DNA from: Haloarcula amylovorans
GTDB lineage: Archaea > Halobacteriota > Halobacteria > Halobacteriales > Haloarculaceae
Reading direction: 5' to 3'
Length of the DNA stretch: 64,000 nucleotides
Assembly (NCBI RefSeq): GCF_004681185.1
Contig: NZ_SRIF01000003.1
Location: forward strand, 186,001 to 250,000
Shown piece by piece: positions 1 through 10,900 of this stretch (position 1 is its first letter; every line of letters starts with the position of its first letter). The notes below the pieces were generated by a model that saw nothing but the letters and a program-made list of their open reading frames with translations, ran no database searches and had not been told where the DNA came from. The position numbers and the translations under genes were made by a program.

Positions 1-1461
1 CAACACCTTCTCGTTTGGGTTCTCTTCGAGTAGTTGCTGGATGTAGCGACGGACTTTCTGGGCCTTCGAATCGACTGGGATTCCTTCAGCGAGGGAGACG
101 AGGTCACGGAGCGTTTCGATTTCCTCTTCGAGTTGGGCGTCACTCTCGGTGATGGTGAGCCCTGCAAGTTCACCCTCGGCCTTTCGCTTGTCATCCTCGT
201 CGAGGTCCTCACCTTCGAGGTACGCCGAGGCCGCTTCGGAGAGCGAGGTTGTAGTGGATTGCTGGTCGACCAAGTTTGCCAGCCGGCGACTGAGTGTTGC
301 TTGGATCGCGCCAATACTACTCACAAGACGCTTTTGCATCAGGGCCATCGCAAAGCCGACTGCGGGCTCGTTGAGTTGCTCTGAGCGATTGTAGACGTGT
401 TTGACGTACTCAGTGACTGCCTGGTAGAATTGTCGCTCTTCGTGTGTCCGCTCGACAGGAATCGTCCCAACTTCGCGATTGGGGAAAATCCGTTCACCGT
501 TGTCGTCGTAGATCGTTTGCTTGCCGCGACGCATCATCACGCGGTCGACGGCCTCTTTCGAGAGTTCCTGATCCTCCGAGACAAGGAACGGATCGATATA
601 TTCCACGAGGGAGCGAAAGGCGTCTCCCTTGCCGTCGTGTGGTGTTGCACTGAGTAGCAGTAGTGAGTCAGAATTGTCGGCGACGCATTCGACCATCTTC
701 GAGGTCTTACTCGGAGACTCGCCGCGCTTGGCTGCCTTGTGCGCTTCGTCGACAACGACAACGTCCCAGAACGCATTGTCGAGTTCGTCGCGGAACTCTT
801 CTTGACGCAGAAACGCCATGCTCGTGACCATCTGCTGGTGGTCTTGGTTCCAGATGTTCGCCTCCTCACCAAGCCGACGGCGCTCGCCCTCGACCCACTG
901 TCGGTCTCCAGGCGTCAGTGAGATATCGAAGAAACGGTCCATATCCCGGATCCACTTCTTCTGAAGATGGGCGGGGACGACGAACAGCACCCGATCTGCT
1001 CTATCTCGTGCAGTGAGTTCTTTGAGGATAAGTCCCGCCTCGATCGTCTTCCCCAACCCGACGTCGTCGGCGATAAGCGCTCGTTGACGGAGCTTTTGCA
1101 TTACCCAGTTAACACAGGCCAGTTGATACGGCTCCAGGCGAACCAGCGAGTTCGAAATGCTGAGCAGCTGTCCCTGTTCGTGAGCAATCTGAAGCTGGAG
1201 GGCTTGCGAGCGAAGATCGAACCACTCCGCTGAGACAGCGTCGTGATTCGGATGCAGTTGCCCAGCAGTTGCGGTATCGAGTGCTCCGAGTTGTTCCCGC
1301 TTCGACTCGATATTCACGTCGTCAATACAAACTGTCTTCACACCCACGTTCTCGAGGTAGGCCCTGAGATAGTCGAGATCGCCGACGGAATACGTCTTGA
1401 TGACCTCGGCGGGCTGATCGTTGAGGAGAATCGAGTCTCCGGGTTCGAGGTCATCTATCAT
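1..1461 (-). CDS. brxHII: SNF2/DEAH-family helicase of the BREX locus, partial (C-terminus beyond window)
   Basis: An open frame of 487 codons runs from the ATG at 1459-1461 off the left edge, so the C-terminal helicase lobe is only partly present. The translation contains a Q-like segment (RLEPYQLACVNW), Walker A DDVGLGKT near residue 130-138, DEAH in VVVVDEAHKAAKRG near residue 240, and motif III LLSATPHDG. These place it among RapA/SNF2-type DNA translocases. It begins 2 bp after the pglX-a stop, so it is the last visible gene of the BREX operon. In the published BREX classification the archaeal type 5 carries a helicase named brxHII at this end; the symbol rests on that position and on the family. 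It may act as a motor during phage exclusion. A DrmD-type SNF2 helicase is an alternative family label. Confidence 0.8.
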   Translation of the reverse strand, partial: MIDDLEPGDSILLNDQPAEVIKTYSVGDLDYLRAYLENVGVKTVCIDDVNIESKREQLGALDTATAGQLHPNHDAVSAEWFDLRSQALQLQIAHEQGQLLSISNSLVRLEPYQLACVNWVMQKLRQRALIADDVGLGKTIEAGLILKELTARDRADRVLFVVPAHLQKKWIRDMDRFFDISLTPGDRQWVEGERRRLGEEANIWNQDHQQMVTSMAFLRQEEFRDELDNAFWDVVVVDEAHKAAKRGESPSKTSKMVECVADNSDSLLLLSATPHDGKGDAFRSLVEYIDPFLVSEDQELSKEAVDRVMMRRGKQTIYDDNGERIFPNREVGTIPVERTHEERQFYQAVTEYVKHVYNRSEQLNEPAVGFAMALMQKRLVSSIGAIQATLSRRLANLVDQQSTTTSLSEAASAYLEGEDLDEDDKRKAEGELAGLTITESDAQLEEEIETLRDLVSLAEGIPVDSKAQKVRRYIQQLLEENPNEKVL

Positions 1462-1463
1462 CG

Positions 1464-4400
1464 TTAGAGGACGTCGTCATCAACTGTCTTCGGAACGATC
1501 TCGGCCTGTGCAAGCGGTGTGATATTAATCTCGACGCCGTGCTTATGGTTCGGCTGGTAACCGGCTGTGGTAACCTCAGAAAGCGCTCGATCTGCCCAAT
1601 CTGAAGGGGTAGCGGTAGCGAGTGTCTCGCAGTCGTTTTTGATTTCATCTGCTAGATCCTTGTACTCCTCGAGCCGAGTCGCGAGTGTGGCGAGTCGCTT
1701 CGCGTCCTCGTCTTTGAGACCATCTTTGGGTTCTCCGTCTGCGTCAACAAAGTCCGAACCAGCACTCTCAAAGTAATATGTCATGAAGAGGATACCCGTA
1801 CTGGAGTAGTGGTCAGAGCCCTTCAATCGCGAATTGAAGTAGTCAAAGAGGTCAGCGAGGTGCGCTTCGACAGGCTGGTTGGTCGGCTTCGAGTACGCAA
1901 CGCAGGCGTCTTCGAGTGTTTCTAACGCGTCTATCCATTCGCCGCGCCACTCATCGACTTTTTCCCAAAAGCTCGGAGAGAACGTGTCCTCGAACCAGTC
2001 GTCCTCTTTCATTTCTCGCAATTCTATTAACGCATCGAGGCGATTCTCGGTATCTTTCCGAAAGCGACGGACCTTCAGTTCGAGCATTGACGCGAGGTCT
2101 TGATACTCATCGGCGAAATCTCGCTTGCTTGTGTCGCCAAGCGCCTGCAGCTGTTCTTCGAAGACCGCTATTTGTTCGAGTCCGCTCGCACATTGGTCGT
2201 AGGTCTTGGCAGCTTTGGCTTGCTCGCTCGTTGGTAACGACTCGTCGCTCCGTCGGCGATTCGCAGCAGACCGTCGTTCCCGAAGTTCGGCCTTCCGCGG
2301 TTCGAGATAAGTATTGCTCAGGCGGTCAAATGTCCCAGCATCGATCTGGTGATAGTCGAGGAAGCATGCAAATATCTCTCCCGCTGAGTCAGCGATGAGT
2401 CGCTCCGTCGTAAGTTTCCAGATGATGGGCGTGTTCTCCATACGAGCGGCGTGATAAGCAAACAAGTCATTCTCGACAAATGTCCGAAGGTTGGGGTAGG
2501 CCTCATCGTCGGCCGACTTGTTCCCGAGAATCTCGTCGACTTCGATGAGACGGTCCCCTGCATACTCGTCGTAGGCGTTCTCAAATTGCTCGACGATACG
2601 GTCGAACATATTGGCTTGGCCGTCTACTTCGTAGCAGGGTATGATGCCGTCGCTCTCTTCGCGAACGGCCTCCATTGCAAAATGGTGGATAAGGTCTTTG
2701 ACCTGTTTCTCAATATTATCGGGCATTTCTGGGACAGATTCAGGATCGGGAACCTTGCGATCTTTGGGTGATTCAGCAGTTCGTAGGAAGATCTCTTGGC
2801 GGATCTGTTCGTAGTTCCTTTCAGGAATATTGAGTATCCTGCAAATACGCTGATCAATATTTTCAGCAAGGGCTTCAACTTCGCGATTAATCCTCCTGCG
2901 TTCTTCCTCTGCCGCTCGTGCCCGTTCGCAAACCGACTCGGACTGTTGACCCGAGACAGATGGTAGATCTGAAATCCGTTTGTCGTTATCCAACAGATCG
3001 TTGTCGCAATAGAAGAACTGATCTCTGTATCTCTCTGGGACTAAGCATGGAGCAATGTAATACGGACTAAGGGGGTCTGTGATTGCCAGATTAAGCAGAG
3101 CAGTATACTGCTCCTTTGCCATTTCCCCAAGTATTCCATCATCTTGCAGTTGATTGTGCCAAGGTAATCGCCCCACATCTCCTTGTCCCCACGTTCGCTC
3201 AGGAGTTAGTGACAACAGCAGCCCATGGTAGACATCTGAATTGATCACAGCAAGTAGATCCCAATTTGATATCTCCTCACTCACTAATAGGGGACCCTTC
3301 TGATCAAACACTGCTCCAGGTGGGAGATATCCAAATCGTCTCCCAGTTGCTTTGATGTTCGTCCAGGTAAGGCCAGACCGCAGATACAGCGACTCGTTTC
3401 TCATCACAGAACTCGACTGGCGACGAATCTCATCTCCTTCTCCATTCCAGTTGAGAGATTTACTTACCCGTGGAAGAATCCAGGATGACGATCCACCCTT
3501 TGCAAAGGGTATAAATGATTCTGAAGTTGTTTCCCAATGATTTCGGACAAAACGATCGTTATTTCCCGTCGACATTCCTTGTACAGCATTTGCTATACTT
3601 GTAGCTGAGATCCCCGCAGCCTCTGGATCTAATTTCGACTCCGAGGAATGCAGAGACCGGATTTCAGCTGGAATGTAATAGCTCAGTGGAGACCACGGTA
3701 CTTGATTAAAGGCTTCTACATTAACATGAAACATTCGGGTTATATCATCCGAAGTTTCATCTGAAAGCGTTGACCGAAATTTTGTTTCTTTCGAATCAGC
3801 GGAGATATCATGGAGACGAATAAATGAACCAGTCTGATTCCAGCTCGAGCCGGATTTTACAACAGTACCTACGGTTCTGACTGTCGCGTTGTCAAGTACG
3901 CCAAGGCCGAATTCCGAGAGAAAGTCGAACCCTCCTTTACTGCCGATAAAATCACTCCGAAATTCTCGGTAGCTTCGCTTGAACATAAATGTTCTCGGAA
4001 CCAACATACCAATTCTACTATTGTCTTTAGTAATGTTGTCACAGACCTCAAAGAAATTAATATAGAACTCTGGTTTGTACTTGTAGTGGTCCTCCACATA
4101 TCTTTGTACAGAAGTTGGCATTCGGTTCTGCGAGCCATAGGGTGGATTCATCAGCGCCACGTCATAGTCTTGCGTTAGAATGTCAATCAGACGCACAAAG
4201 CTCCGCAAGTCCTGTGCCAAAAATGAGTCTGTGTCCCGGTGTTTCTCTACAGCTTCACGCAGATTGCGAAGAATCTGTCTAGGAGTATAATCCTCCCGTG
4301 GGTCATCATCGAGGGTGATCTGAACACTTCCATCGCTGACCTCGTCCTCGAATAGGTCACTGAGCGTTCCACGTACGTCTAGCAAACTTCCCAATCCATG

Positions 4401-5699
4401 GACCTCCTCGAACGCGTTGAGAATCCGCCGAAGTGCGTCCTTTACGTCAGATTTGCCATCGGCCACTTCGTCGAATACTTCTTCAACACCTTCGACGTCG
4501 GCTACCCTCGCGTCAGCACAGACGATGCCGACATTGGGCATATCGAAATCGTTGGCACCTTCTGATTCAGCATGATTACGCCCCTTTAAATAGAGATTGA
4601 ACGCCGCGAGTTGACAAGCCCGCATATCCAGGTCGACGCCATAGAGGTTGTGCCGCAGAATTTTGCACGGAATCGCAGCAGGGTCGAGGTTGGTCTCGGC
4701 ACGCCAGATTCGCTCCAACACATCGAACGCGTACAGCAGGAAATGCCCACTCCCACATGCTGGATCGATAACGCGGAGTTCTTTTGGATGATCGAAGTCC
4801 GTCGGTTCACCTCCCTCTTCGGAGGGTACGAGATAAGTGCAGAAGTCAGCAATATCCGGAGATTCGGCGAAGGAGAGTGGACGGTTCTTTCGCTCGTCGG
4901 AAGTTAGTTTACTTTGCGCGTCGACCGTCTCCTGTAACGTCCCCTTGTCTTCGAGATAGAGCTTTCCAAGTGAGTTGTCGGTAAGCATCCTGACGACCCA
5001 ATGAGGGGTGTAAAACTGATTTGCTGGCGGTACGTCCTTGGGTTCTAAACCTTCGCGATCACCCTTCCGTCGGAGATCATCAAGGAGCTTGACATTGTAG
5101 TACTCGTAGACCCAACCGAGTACGTCATCGGCTCGCCAGACTTCATCGGACACCTTATCGAGCAGCCCACAGAGTTCCTCAAAGGTATCGTCGTCAGGGT
5201 CTATAAGGCTGTACGCAGTCGAACGGTCGAAGAGAATCTCTATCTCTTCAGCGAGGCTGTCACACTTCTGATAGTACGCCTCCAGAATAGCTTCGTCTTC
5301 GAGTAGGAACTCTTCATGGACGAGCGTCTCGGCTGCGGGGGTCAAGCCATTGTCTTTGAATACCGTAACCTCCTCGTCGATGAAGTCGCGAACCTCCATA
5401 CAGCGCAGGGCAGCCAACCGATTGACGATCGTATAGCCGACGCTCATCACGTACTGCTCGAACGCGTCGTTCCACGATTGACTGTCGACAGCTTCTAATT
5501 CTATAGCTTCGACAAGAGACGCCATCTCTTCGTCTAGTGCGTCCGTGTCATCCGGTTTCTCGTCAAGATCTTGCTGTGTGAGTCGGAACCGAATATTGTC
5601 CTCAACGCGGTCTCGCATTTCCGTGACAATATCTTCGAGATGTTCGCGTTCGGCCTTATCGAGTTGGGCTTTCTGCTGTGGAGAGGAAATATCAGACAT
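1464..5699 (-). CDS. pglX: BREX adenine-specific DNA methyltransferase PglX, copy a
   Basis: 1411 aa, a usual length for PglX. It has the N6-adenine methyltransferase motifs: the SAM-binding DPACGSGHF at residues 311-319 and the catalytic NPPY at 518-521. PglX methylates a non-palindromic host site so that BREX ignores host DNA. Residues 1-560 and about 968-1411 are almost identical to the second PglX at 7920-12233, and both end in the same HGVEINITPLAQAEI segment. The middle (about 560-967), where target recognition lies, is largely unrelated between the two. The DNA of that middle (about 2815-4000) is visibly richer in A and T than the flanks. A 67-bp gap with a possible TATA-like stretch near 5723 precedes the ATG, so it may also be transcribed separately from pglZ. 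Confidence 0.9.
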   Translation of the reverse strand: MSDISSPQQKAQLDKAEREHLEDIVTEMRDRVEDNIRFRLTQQDLDEKPDDTDALDEEMASLVEAIELEAVDSQSWNDAFEQYVMSVGYTIVNRLAALRCMEVRDFIDEEVTVFKDNGLTPAAETLVHEEFLLEDEAILEAYYQKCDSLAEEIEILFDRSTAYSLIDPDDDTFEELCGLLDKVSDEVWRADDVLGWVYEYYNVKLLDDLRRKGDREGLEPKDVPPANQFYTPHWVVRMLTDNSLGKLYLEDKGTLQETVDAQSKLTSDERKNRPLSFAESPDIADFCTYLVPSEEGGEPTDFDHPKELRVIDPACGSGHFLLYAFDVLERIWRAETNLDPAAIPCKILRHNLYGVDLDMRACQLAAFNLYLKGRNHAESEGANDFDMPNVGIVCADARVADVEGVEEVFDEVADGKSDVKDALRRILNAFEEVHGLGSLLDVRGTLSDLFEDEVSDGSVQITLDDDPREDYTPRQILRNLREAVEKHRDTDSFLAQDLRSFVRLIDILTQDYDVALMNPPYGSQNRMPTSVQRYVEDHYKYKPEFYINFFEVCDNITKDNSRIGMLVPRTFMFKRSYREFRSDFIGSKGGFDFLSEFGLGVLDNATVRTVGTVVKSGSSWNQTGSFIRLHDISADSKETKFRSTLSDETSDDITRMFHVNVEAFNQVPWSPLSYYIPAEIRSLHSSESKLDPEAAGISATSIANAVQGMSTGNNDRFVRNHWETTSESFIPFAKGGSSSWILPRVSKSLNWNGEGDEIRRQSSSVMRNESLYLRSGLTWTNIKATGRRFGYLPPGAVFDQKGPLLVSEEISNWDLLAVINSDVYHGLLLSLTPERTWGQGDVGRLPWHNQLQDDGILGEMAKEQYTALLNLAITDPLSPYYIAPCLVPERYRDQFFYCDNDLLDNDKRISDLPSVSGQQSESVCERARAAEEERRRINREVEALAENIDQRICRILNIPERNYEQIRQEIFLRTAESPKDRKVPDPESVPEMPDNIEKQVKDLIHHFAMEAVREESDGIIPCYEVDGQANMFDRIVEQFENAYDEYAGDRLIEVDEILGNKSADDEAYPNLRTFVENDLFAYHAARMENTPIIWKLTTERLIADSAGEIFACFLDYHQIDAGTFDRLSNTYLEPRKAELRERRSAANRRRSDESLPTSEQAKAAKTYDQCASGLEQIAVFEEQLQALGDTSKRDFADEYQDLASMLELKVRRFRKDTENRLDALIELREMKEDDWFEDTFSPSFWEKVDEWRGEWIDALETLEDACVAYSKPTNQPVEAHLADLFDYFNSRLKGSDHYSSTGILFMTYYFESAGSDFVDADGEPKDGLKDEDAKRLATLATRLEEYKDLADEIKNDCETLATATPSDWADRALSEVTTAGYQPNHKHGVEINITPLAQAEIVPKTVDDDVL

Positions 5700-5766
5700 G
5701 GAATCAGTGAATAACTACTAACATATCATACAGCCATATCAATCTTGGCGAAATCGCCCGACGGCG

Positions 5767-7917
5767 CTATTCTTGGGTAATTGTGACGAAGTTCAGGACG
5801 AACTCTTGTGGGAGGATGCCTCCATGGTAGAAACGAGCGTCTGGGAGCCCTTGGTTCCTGAACCGTTGGATCGGGTCGGTCAGGATGCTGATTCTAGTAT
5901 CGTTGTCGAGGTAGCCTAGGTGTGTGTCTTCGTCCAACAACACACCAGGTGAATCGCCGTCGAGGCCTGCACCGGAGACCCACCGACGGGTCACTTTCTC
6001 GCCCCCGTCCGGTGGATGCAGGTCGTCGATGTCCACGTGCCGTGGAAGTGAGACGAAACCGTGATCTGCGAGGATGTACGCCCGGTCAAACCCACCGTTC
6101 CCGACCTTCTCACAGATGATCTGGGAGATAGCGTCAATCCGCTCGCTGAACAGTTCCTCGAAGTCCGTAAGCTCCTTCTCGCCAGTCTCGTCAATGTCAT
6201 TCCAGTAGTAGGCAACACGGGACTGCCCCCAGCCGACTTCGTCCTCGGCATCCTGCATGATGTAGCTCCAGCCGTCGTTCTCGAGGAGCGTCTCCCGACG
6301 ATAAGGTGTAATCTTCCGTCCATTTCGCTCGGGAACGAGTTCGCCGTCCTGCAGTTCGATGTTGAAGCTGAACTTGCTGCCGGGGGTGAGTGCGGCCTTC
6401 CCAAACTCGGTGTCGGAGGGAAGGGTTCCCACCCACTTGCTCTCGTCAACTTCGAGCTGGGGAAGTTCGCTCCGAATGGACTCTGCGAGTTCGTGGGCGA
6501 GGTCGAAGCGTAGGGCGTCGACGATGAACAGCGCGACGCTCTGGCCGCTCTGGAGGTGTTCCTGCTCCTCGGCGAAGAACTGGTGGGCATGGTTCTCACC
6601 GACGAACGGCGAACCGGCTTCAATTTGGTCTTCGACGAGGTCACCGAGATCGGTGAGGTACTCCAGGTATCTGGATTCGACCAGCGACGAGCGGAGGCCT
6701 TCGAGTGTCGCCGTCGCCGGGTGCTCCTCTGGAAGCGCGGTTTCCGGTTCGCCGGAGATAACGAGGTTGAACACGGCGTTGTCGATCTGCCACGTTCCGT
6801 CCTCTACGTCCCCGTACAGCTCGACGACATCACCAGTATCACCGGTTTCTTCCCAGGTTTCGAGTTCGTTCGCGAGCGTCGCGATGTCGATGGCCTGGTC
6901 CCAGAGTTGCGTCCACGAAACGTCGCCGTAGGTCGCGTTGAGGCGCTCGTAGCGTTGTTCTGCCTGGGTTGCACACTCCTCGTAGTCGCCGGCATGGAAC
7001 GACTGCGTCCACTCATCCCAGAGACGGTGTTCGAGCGAGGCGTCGACGGGACAATCAACGAAGTCCCACGGATCGTCGTAAGTGTGAAGGACGTTGTGCC
7101 AGAACCGCTGCTCGGGGTCGAGATAGACGCGAGCCAGTTCCTGCTTACGTTCGGTCTTGCTCAGGACGGAGCGGAGTTCCGGTCTGGAGACGCCGAACCC
7201 ACTGCTGGCTTCGGGCTGGTACTCCTGGGGGAGTCGGGATTTGTCCAGCCCTTCGTCGACGAGCCACTCTGCGACGGCCCAGCGGCGCGTTCGTTCGACG
7301 ATAGTCTGGGCGTCGCTCACGCCGTCGACGGCAGCCACGCCGTTGTCGACCAGGAGATCACGAATCTCAATCAGATCATCACCCTTGGGGAGATTCTCCG
7401 TGCCGTGTTCGAGGACGAACTGGACGGGGTCGTCGTGCCCCTCTAGGACGATCTTCGTCTGGAGGCCCTGGAGCGATGGAAGGCCACCCTCGCCGTTGAG
7501 TTCATCGTAGAGCGTCTTGGCGACCTTCTCTTGGTCTTCCGCGTCCTCGTAGGCTGTTCGAATCGTCGCCGCTTGAAGCCGGTCGTTCTCGAAGCAGCGG
7601 GCTGCGAGCTTTCCGATATGCTGTTCGATTACGTCGCCGGTGTGCTCGACGTCTTTGAACCAGTCAACGTCGTCGCTGCTGGCCTGTGGAATGTACCAGA
7701 CGGTTCGGTCTCGTGGTGCATCTGCGCGAAGCTCTATTGGTGTCTGTTCAGCGGCCTGAAACTCACAGCCGAGCTGGCTGCTGGTGTTTCGGACGATGTC
7801 GCGTAGGTAGCCGCCGTCGTCCCACCAGAGGACGACAGGCTCTTCGTCTGCGGCTTCATCGATGGCACTCTCGATAGCATCGTGAGCGCACCGTGGGAGT
7901 GTCTTCGTCGCTGGCAT
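5767..7917 (-). CDS. pglZ: BREX phosphatase-superfamily protein PglZ
   Basis: 716 aa. It belongs to the PglZ group of the alkaline phosphatase superfamily, the one protein found in every BREX type. The metal/nucleophile strand FIVDALRFD lies near residue 462-470 and a second metal-site motif ADHGFV near 612. The N-terminal 400 residues are helical and acidic with no recognised motif. The gene lies between the two pglX copies, 2 bp after the pglX-b stop and 67 bp before pglX-a, so the order is pglX-b, pglZ, pglX-a. PglZ is required for both methylation and phage exclusion in studied BREX systems. Sharing by the two methylases is an inference from the single copy. Confidence 0.88.
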   Translation of the reverse strand: MPATKTLPRCAHDAIESAIDEAADEEPVVLWWDDGGYLRDIVRNTSSQLGCEFQAAEQTPIELRADAPRDRTVWYIPQASSDDVDWFKDVEHTGDVIEQHIGKLAARCFENDRLQAATIRTAYEDAEDQEKVAKTLYDELNGEGGLPSLQGLQTKIVLEGHDDPVQFVLEHGTENLPKGDDLIEIRDLLVDNGVAAVDGVSDAQTIVERTRRWAVAEWLVDEGLDKSRLPQEYQPEASSGFGVSRPELRSVLSKTERKQELARVYLDPEQRFWHNVLHTYDDPWDFVDCPVDASLEHRLWDEWTQSFHAGDYEECATQAEQRYERLNATYGDVSWTQLWDQAIDIATLANELETWEETGDTGDVVELYGDVEDGTWQIDNAVFNLVISGEPETALPEEHPATATLEGLRSSLVESRYLEYLTDLGDLVEDQIEAGSPFVGENHAHQFFAEEQEHLQSGQSVALFIVDALRFDLAHELAESIRSELPQLEVDESKWVGTLPSDTEFGKAALTPGSKFSFNIELQDGELVPERNGRKITPYRRETLLENDGWSYIMQDAEDEVGWGQSRVAYYWNDIDETGEKELTDFEELFSERIDAISQIICEKVGNGGFDRAYILADHGFVSLPRHVDIDDLHPPDGGEKVTRRWVSGAGLDGDSPGVLLDEDTHLGYLDNDTRISILTDPIQRFRNQGLPDARFYHGGILPQEFVLNFVTITQE

Positions 7918-7919
7918 GA

Positions 7920-10900
7920 TTAGAGAACGTCATCCTCCACGGTCTTCGGGACTATTTCGGCCTGTGCGAGTGGTGTAATATTGATTTCGACGCCGTGCTT
8001 GTGATTCGGTTGGTACCCTTCGGTTGTTATCTCTGAGAGCGCACGGTCAGTCCAATCCGAGGGAATCCGTTTGTCGATGGTCTGGCAGCGGTCGTCGATC
8101 TCCGCTGCCAATGCCTTGAACTCCGCTAGCGGCGGGAGGTCGTCGATCTCGACATCCTCGTCGTCGGCTATCGCTTCGAGGAACTCCTCGTCGACGACCG
8201 AGGGATCGTCGAGACCGGTCGCGAGCGAGGCAAGTAGGCGTTCGTCATCGGTCAGCGTATCGAACGGTTCTCCGTCATCGTCGAGGAGATCAGCCCCTTC
8301 GCGCTCGAAGTAGTAGGTCATGAAGAGGATGCCCGTGCTGGAGTAGTGGTCCGACCCCTTGAGTCGCCAGTTGAAGTAGTCGAACAGATCGGCCAGGTGT
8401 GCCTCGACGGACTCGTCGGCGGGCCTGGCGTACTCCTCGCAAGCGCGTTCGAGTTCGCCGAGGGCGTCGATCCATTTCTCTCGCCACTCGTCGACGGCGT
8501 TCCAGAAGTTGTCCGAGAAGGTGTCTTGGAACCACTCTTCGCTGTTGCGCTCTCGCAGTTCGGCCAGTGTCTCCACGCGTTCCCGGGTCTCCTCACGGAA
8601 GGTGGCGACCTTTGGGACTAGTTCCTTGACGAGTTGCCGGTCCTCGTCCTCGAAGTCGCGTTCGGTTGTGCTGCCTAGGTCCTGAAGCACGTCTTCGAAG
8701 ACGCTGATCTGGTTGAGCCCGCTTGCACAGCGCTCGTACTGCTCGGCGGCTTCCGCCTGCTCACTCGTCGAGAGGGATTCGTCGCTCCGGCGTCGATTTG
8801 CGGCACTGCGGCGTTCCCGGAGTTCGGCCTTTCGAGGCTCGAGGTACTGATTAGCAAGCCGATCGAAAATGCTGGCATCAAGACTGTGATAGTCGACGAA
8901 GCAAGCGAAGCCCTCCCCCGTTGAGTCTGCAATAAGGCGTTCGGTAGTGAGCTTCCAAAGAACAGGCGTATTCTCCATCATGTTGAGGTGGTAATCGAAT
9001 AGGTCATTCTCGACAAACTCCCGTAGGTTGGGGTATGCCTCTTCTGCAGCCGACTTGGCTCCGAGGATTTCGTCGACTTCGACAAGGCGGTCGTCTGCGT
9101 ATTCACCGTAAGCGTGCTCAAAGCGCTTGACGATGAGATCAAGCATATTGGCTTGACCTTTGATATTATGGAGCGGGATGATATCGTCGGCTTCCTCGCG
9201 AACGGCATCCATTGCGAAATGGTGGATAAGGTCCTTGACTTGTGTGCCGATGTTCTGGGGTACTTCTGGGACCGACTCTGGGTCGGGAACCTCGCGATCC
9301 TCGGGGCTTTCTGCCGTTCGAAGGAATATTTCCTGCTGAATCTGTTTCTGAGTATTTGATCCGATTGATAGGCTTTCGAACAGGGAATCATCTATCTGAG
9401 AGGCAATTTTTTCTAGCTCATTTTTATGTTGTAACTCATCTTTCCGAGCCCGTCTGGACGATTGGTGAAGGTCCATACTGGGCTCTCTAAACATATCCGA
9501 AGAGACAGCGTCAAGTGTGTTCTCCGCGTGCGGATGTCCATAAAATGAGCTTAGTTCAGCTGTGGCAGGCAATAGTGAAGGTCCGATATAATACGGGCTC
9601 TTAGGATTGTGGATTCTTAACTTAACTAGTGCCGAAAACTGTTCTTTCGCAAGCTCACCTATCGAGTCATTATTCCCCAATTCGGTTGGCCAGGGGAATT
9701 TTCCAACTTCCGTTGTGTTCCAGTGCCTGCCGATAGTGAGACCCAGAGCAAGATATGTTAGTATATCGCTATTACCGTAAGCTAAAGTCTTAAACGGAGC
9801 CTCATTCGGATCATATACCATCCCTGTGTCACTGAATATGGAATCCGAGTTCAGCAGCCCAAACCGTCTCGCCGTTTCTTTGATCCTGTTGTATGCCAGC
9901 GCTTGATCAAAGCGAACACTAAATGTTCTAGTACGAGAATTCTGTATCCTTCGTATCTCTTTCCCTTCTCCCTCCCAGAGAACGGTTTGACTCGCTTGGG
10001 GAATCACCCATGCGTCTTCACCGCCTGTCGCTAACGGGACCCAATCATTACCAAGAGATTCCCAGAAACTCCGAACGAACCGATCACTGTTTCCAGTGAT
10101 GAGGCCCTGTTTCGTTGTCCCATGGCTTTCTCTATCAATATCTCCGTTTTCTGCGTCAAATACCACATCTGACTCGTAGAGAACCCTGATATTAGATGGT
10201 ACCCAGTAGTTAATTGGGGTTCCCGGAACTCTTCCAAACTCGTCCATCTCAACCTCAAATGATCTCTTTACACCCTCAATGACCTCATTCTCGAAGGCTG
10301 CTCTCAAGAAATGGTCCTCTTTCTGGCTAGATTTGATGTCATGAAGTCTATAGAAACTCCCGTTAGATTGTTGACTGTCTGACCCGATTCTCACAACGCT
10401 ACCAACAGTCCGAACTGTAGCATTGTCCAAAACTCCGATTCCATACTCTGCTAAGAAGTCAAAGGAACCCCGACTACCGACAAAATCTGTTCTGAAGTCC
10501 TCGAATGAGCTTTTATACATGAATGTTCGAGGAATCAACATTCCAATACGGCCATTATCCGAGACAAGAGACTCACATGTCTCGAAGAAATTAATGTAAA
10601 ATTCTGGACGGTATCGATAATGCTCGTTCACATATGATGTAACAGTATCCGGCATCCGATTCCGGGACCCATACGGCGGGTTCATCAGCGCCACGTCGTA
10701 GTCCTGTGCCAGAATATCCAGTAGCCGGACGAAGCTCCGAAGGTCCTGTGCGAGGAACGAATCCGAGTCTCGGTGTTCTTCGACAGCCTCCCGGAGACTG
10801 TGGAGCACCTGTCCGAGCGTGTGGTCTGCCGTCGGATCGTCGCCGAGTGTGATCTGAACGCCCTCGGTATCACTGTCGTCCTCGAAAAGGTCACCGAGCG

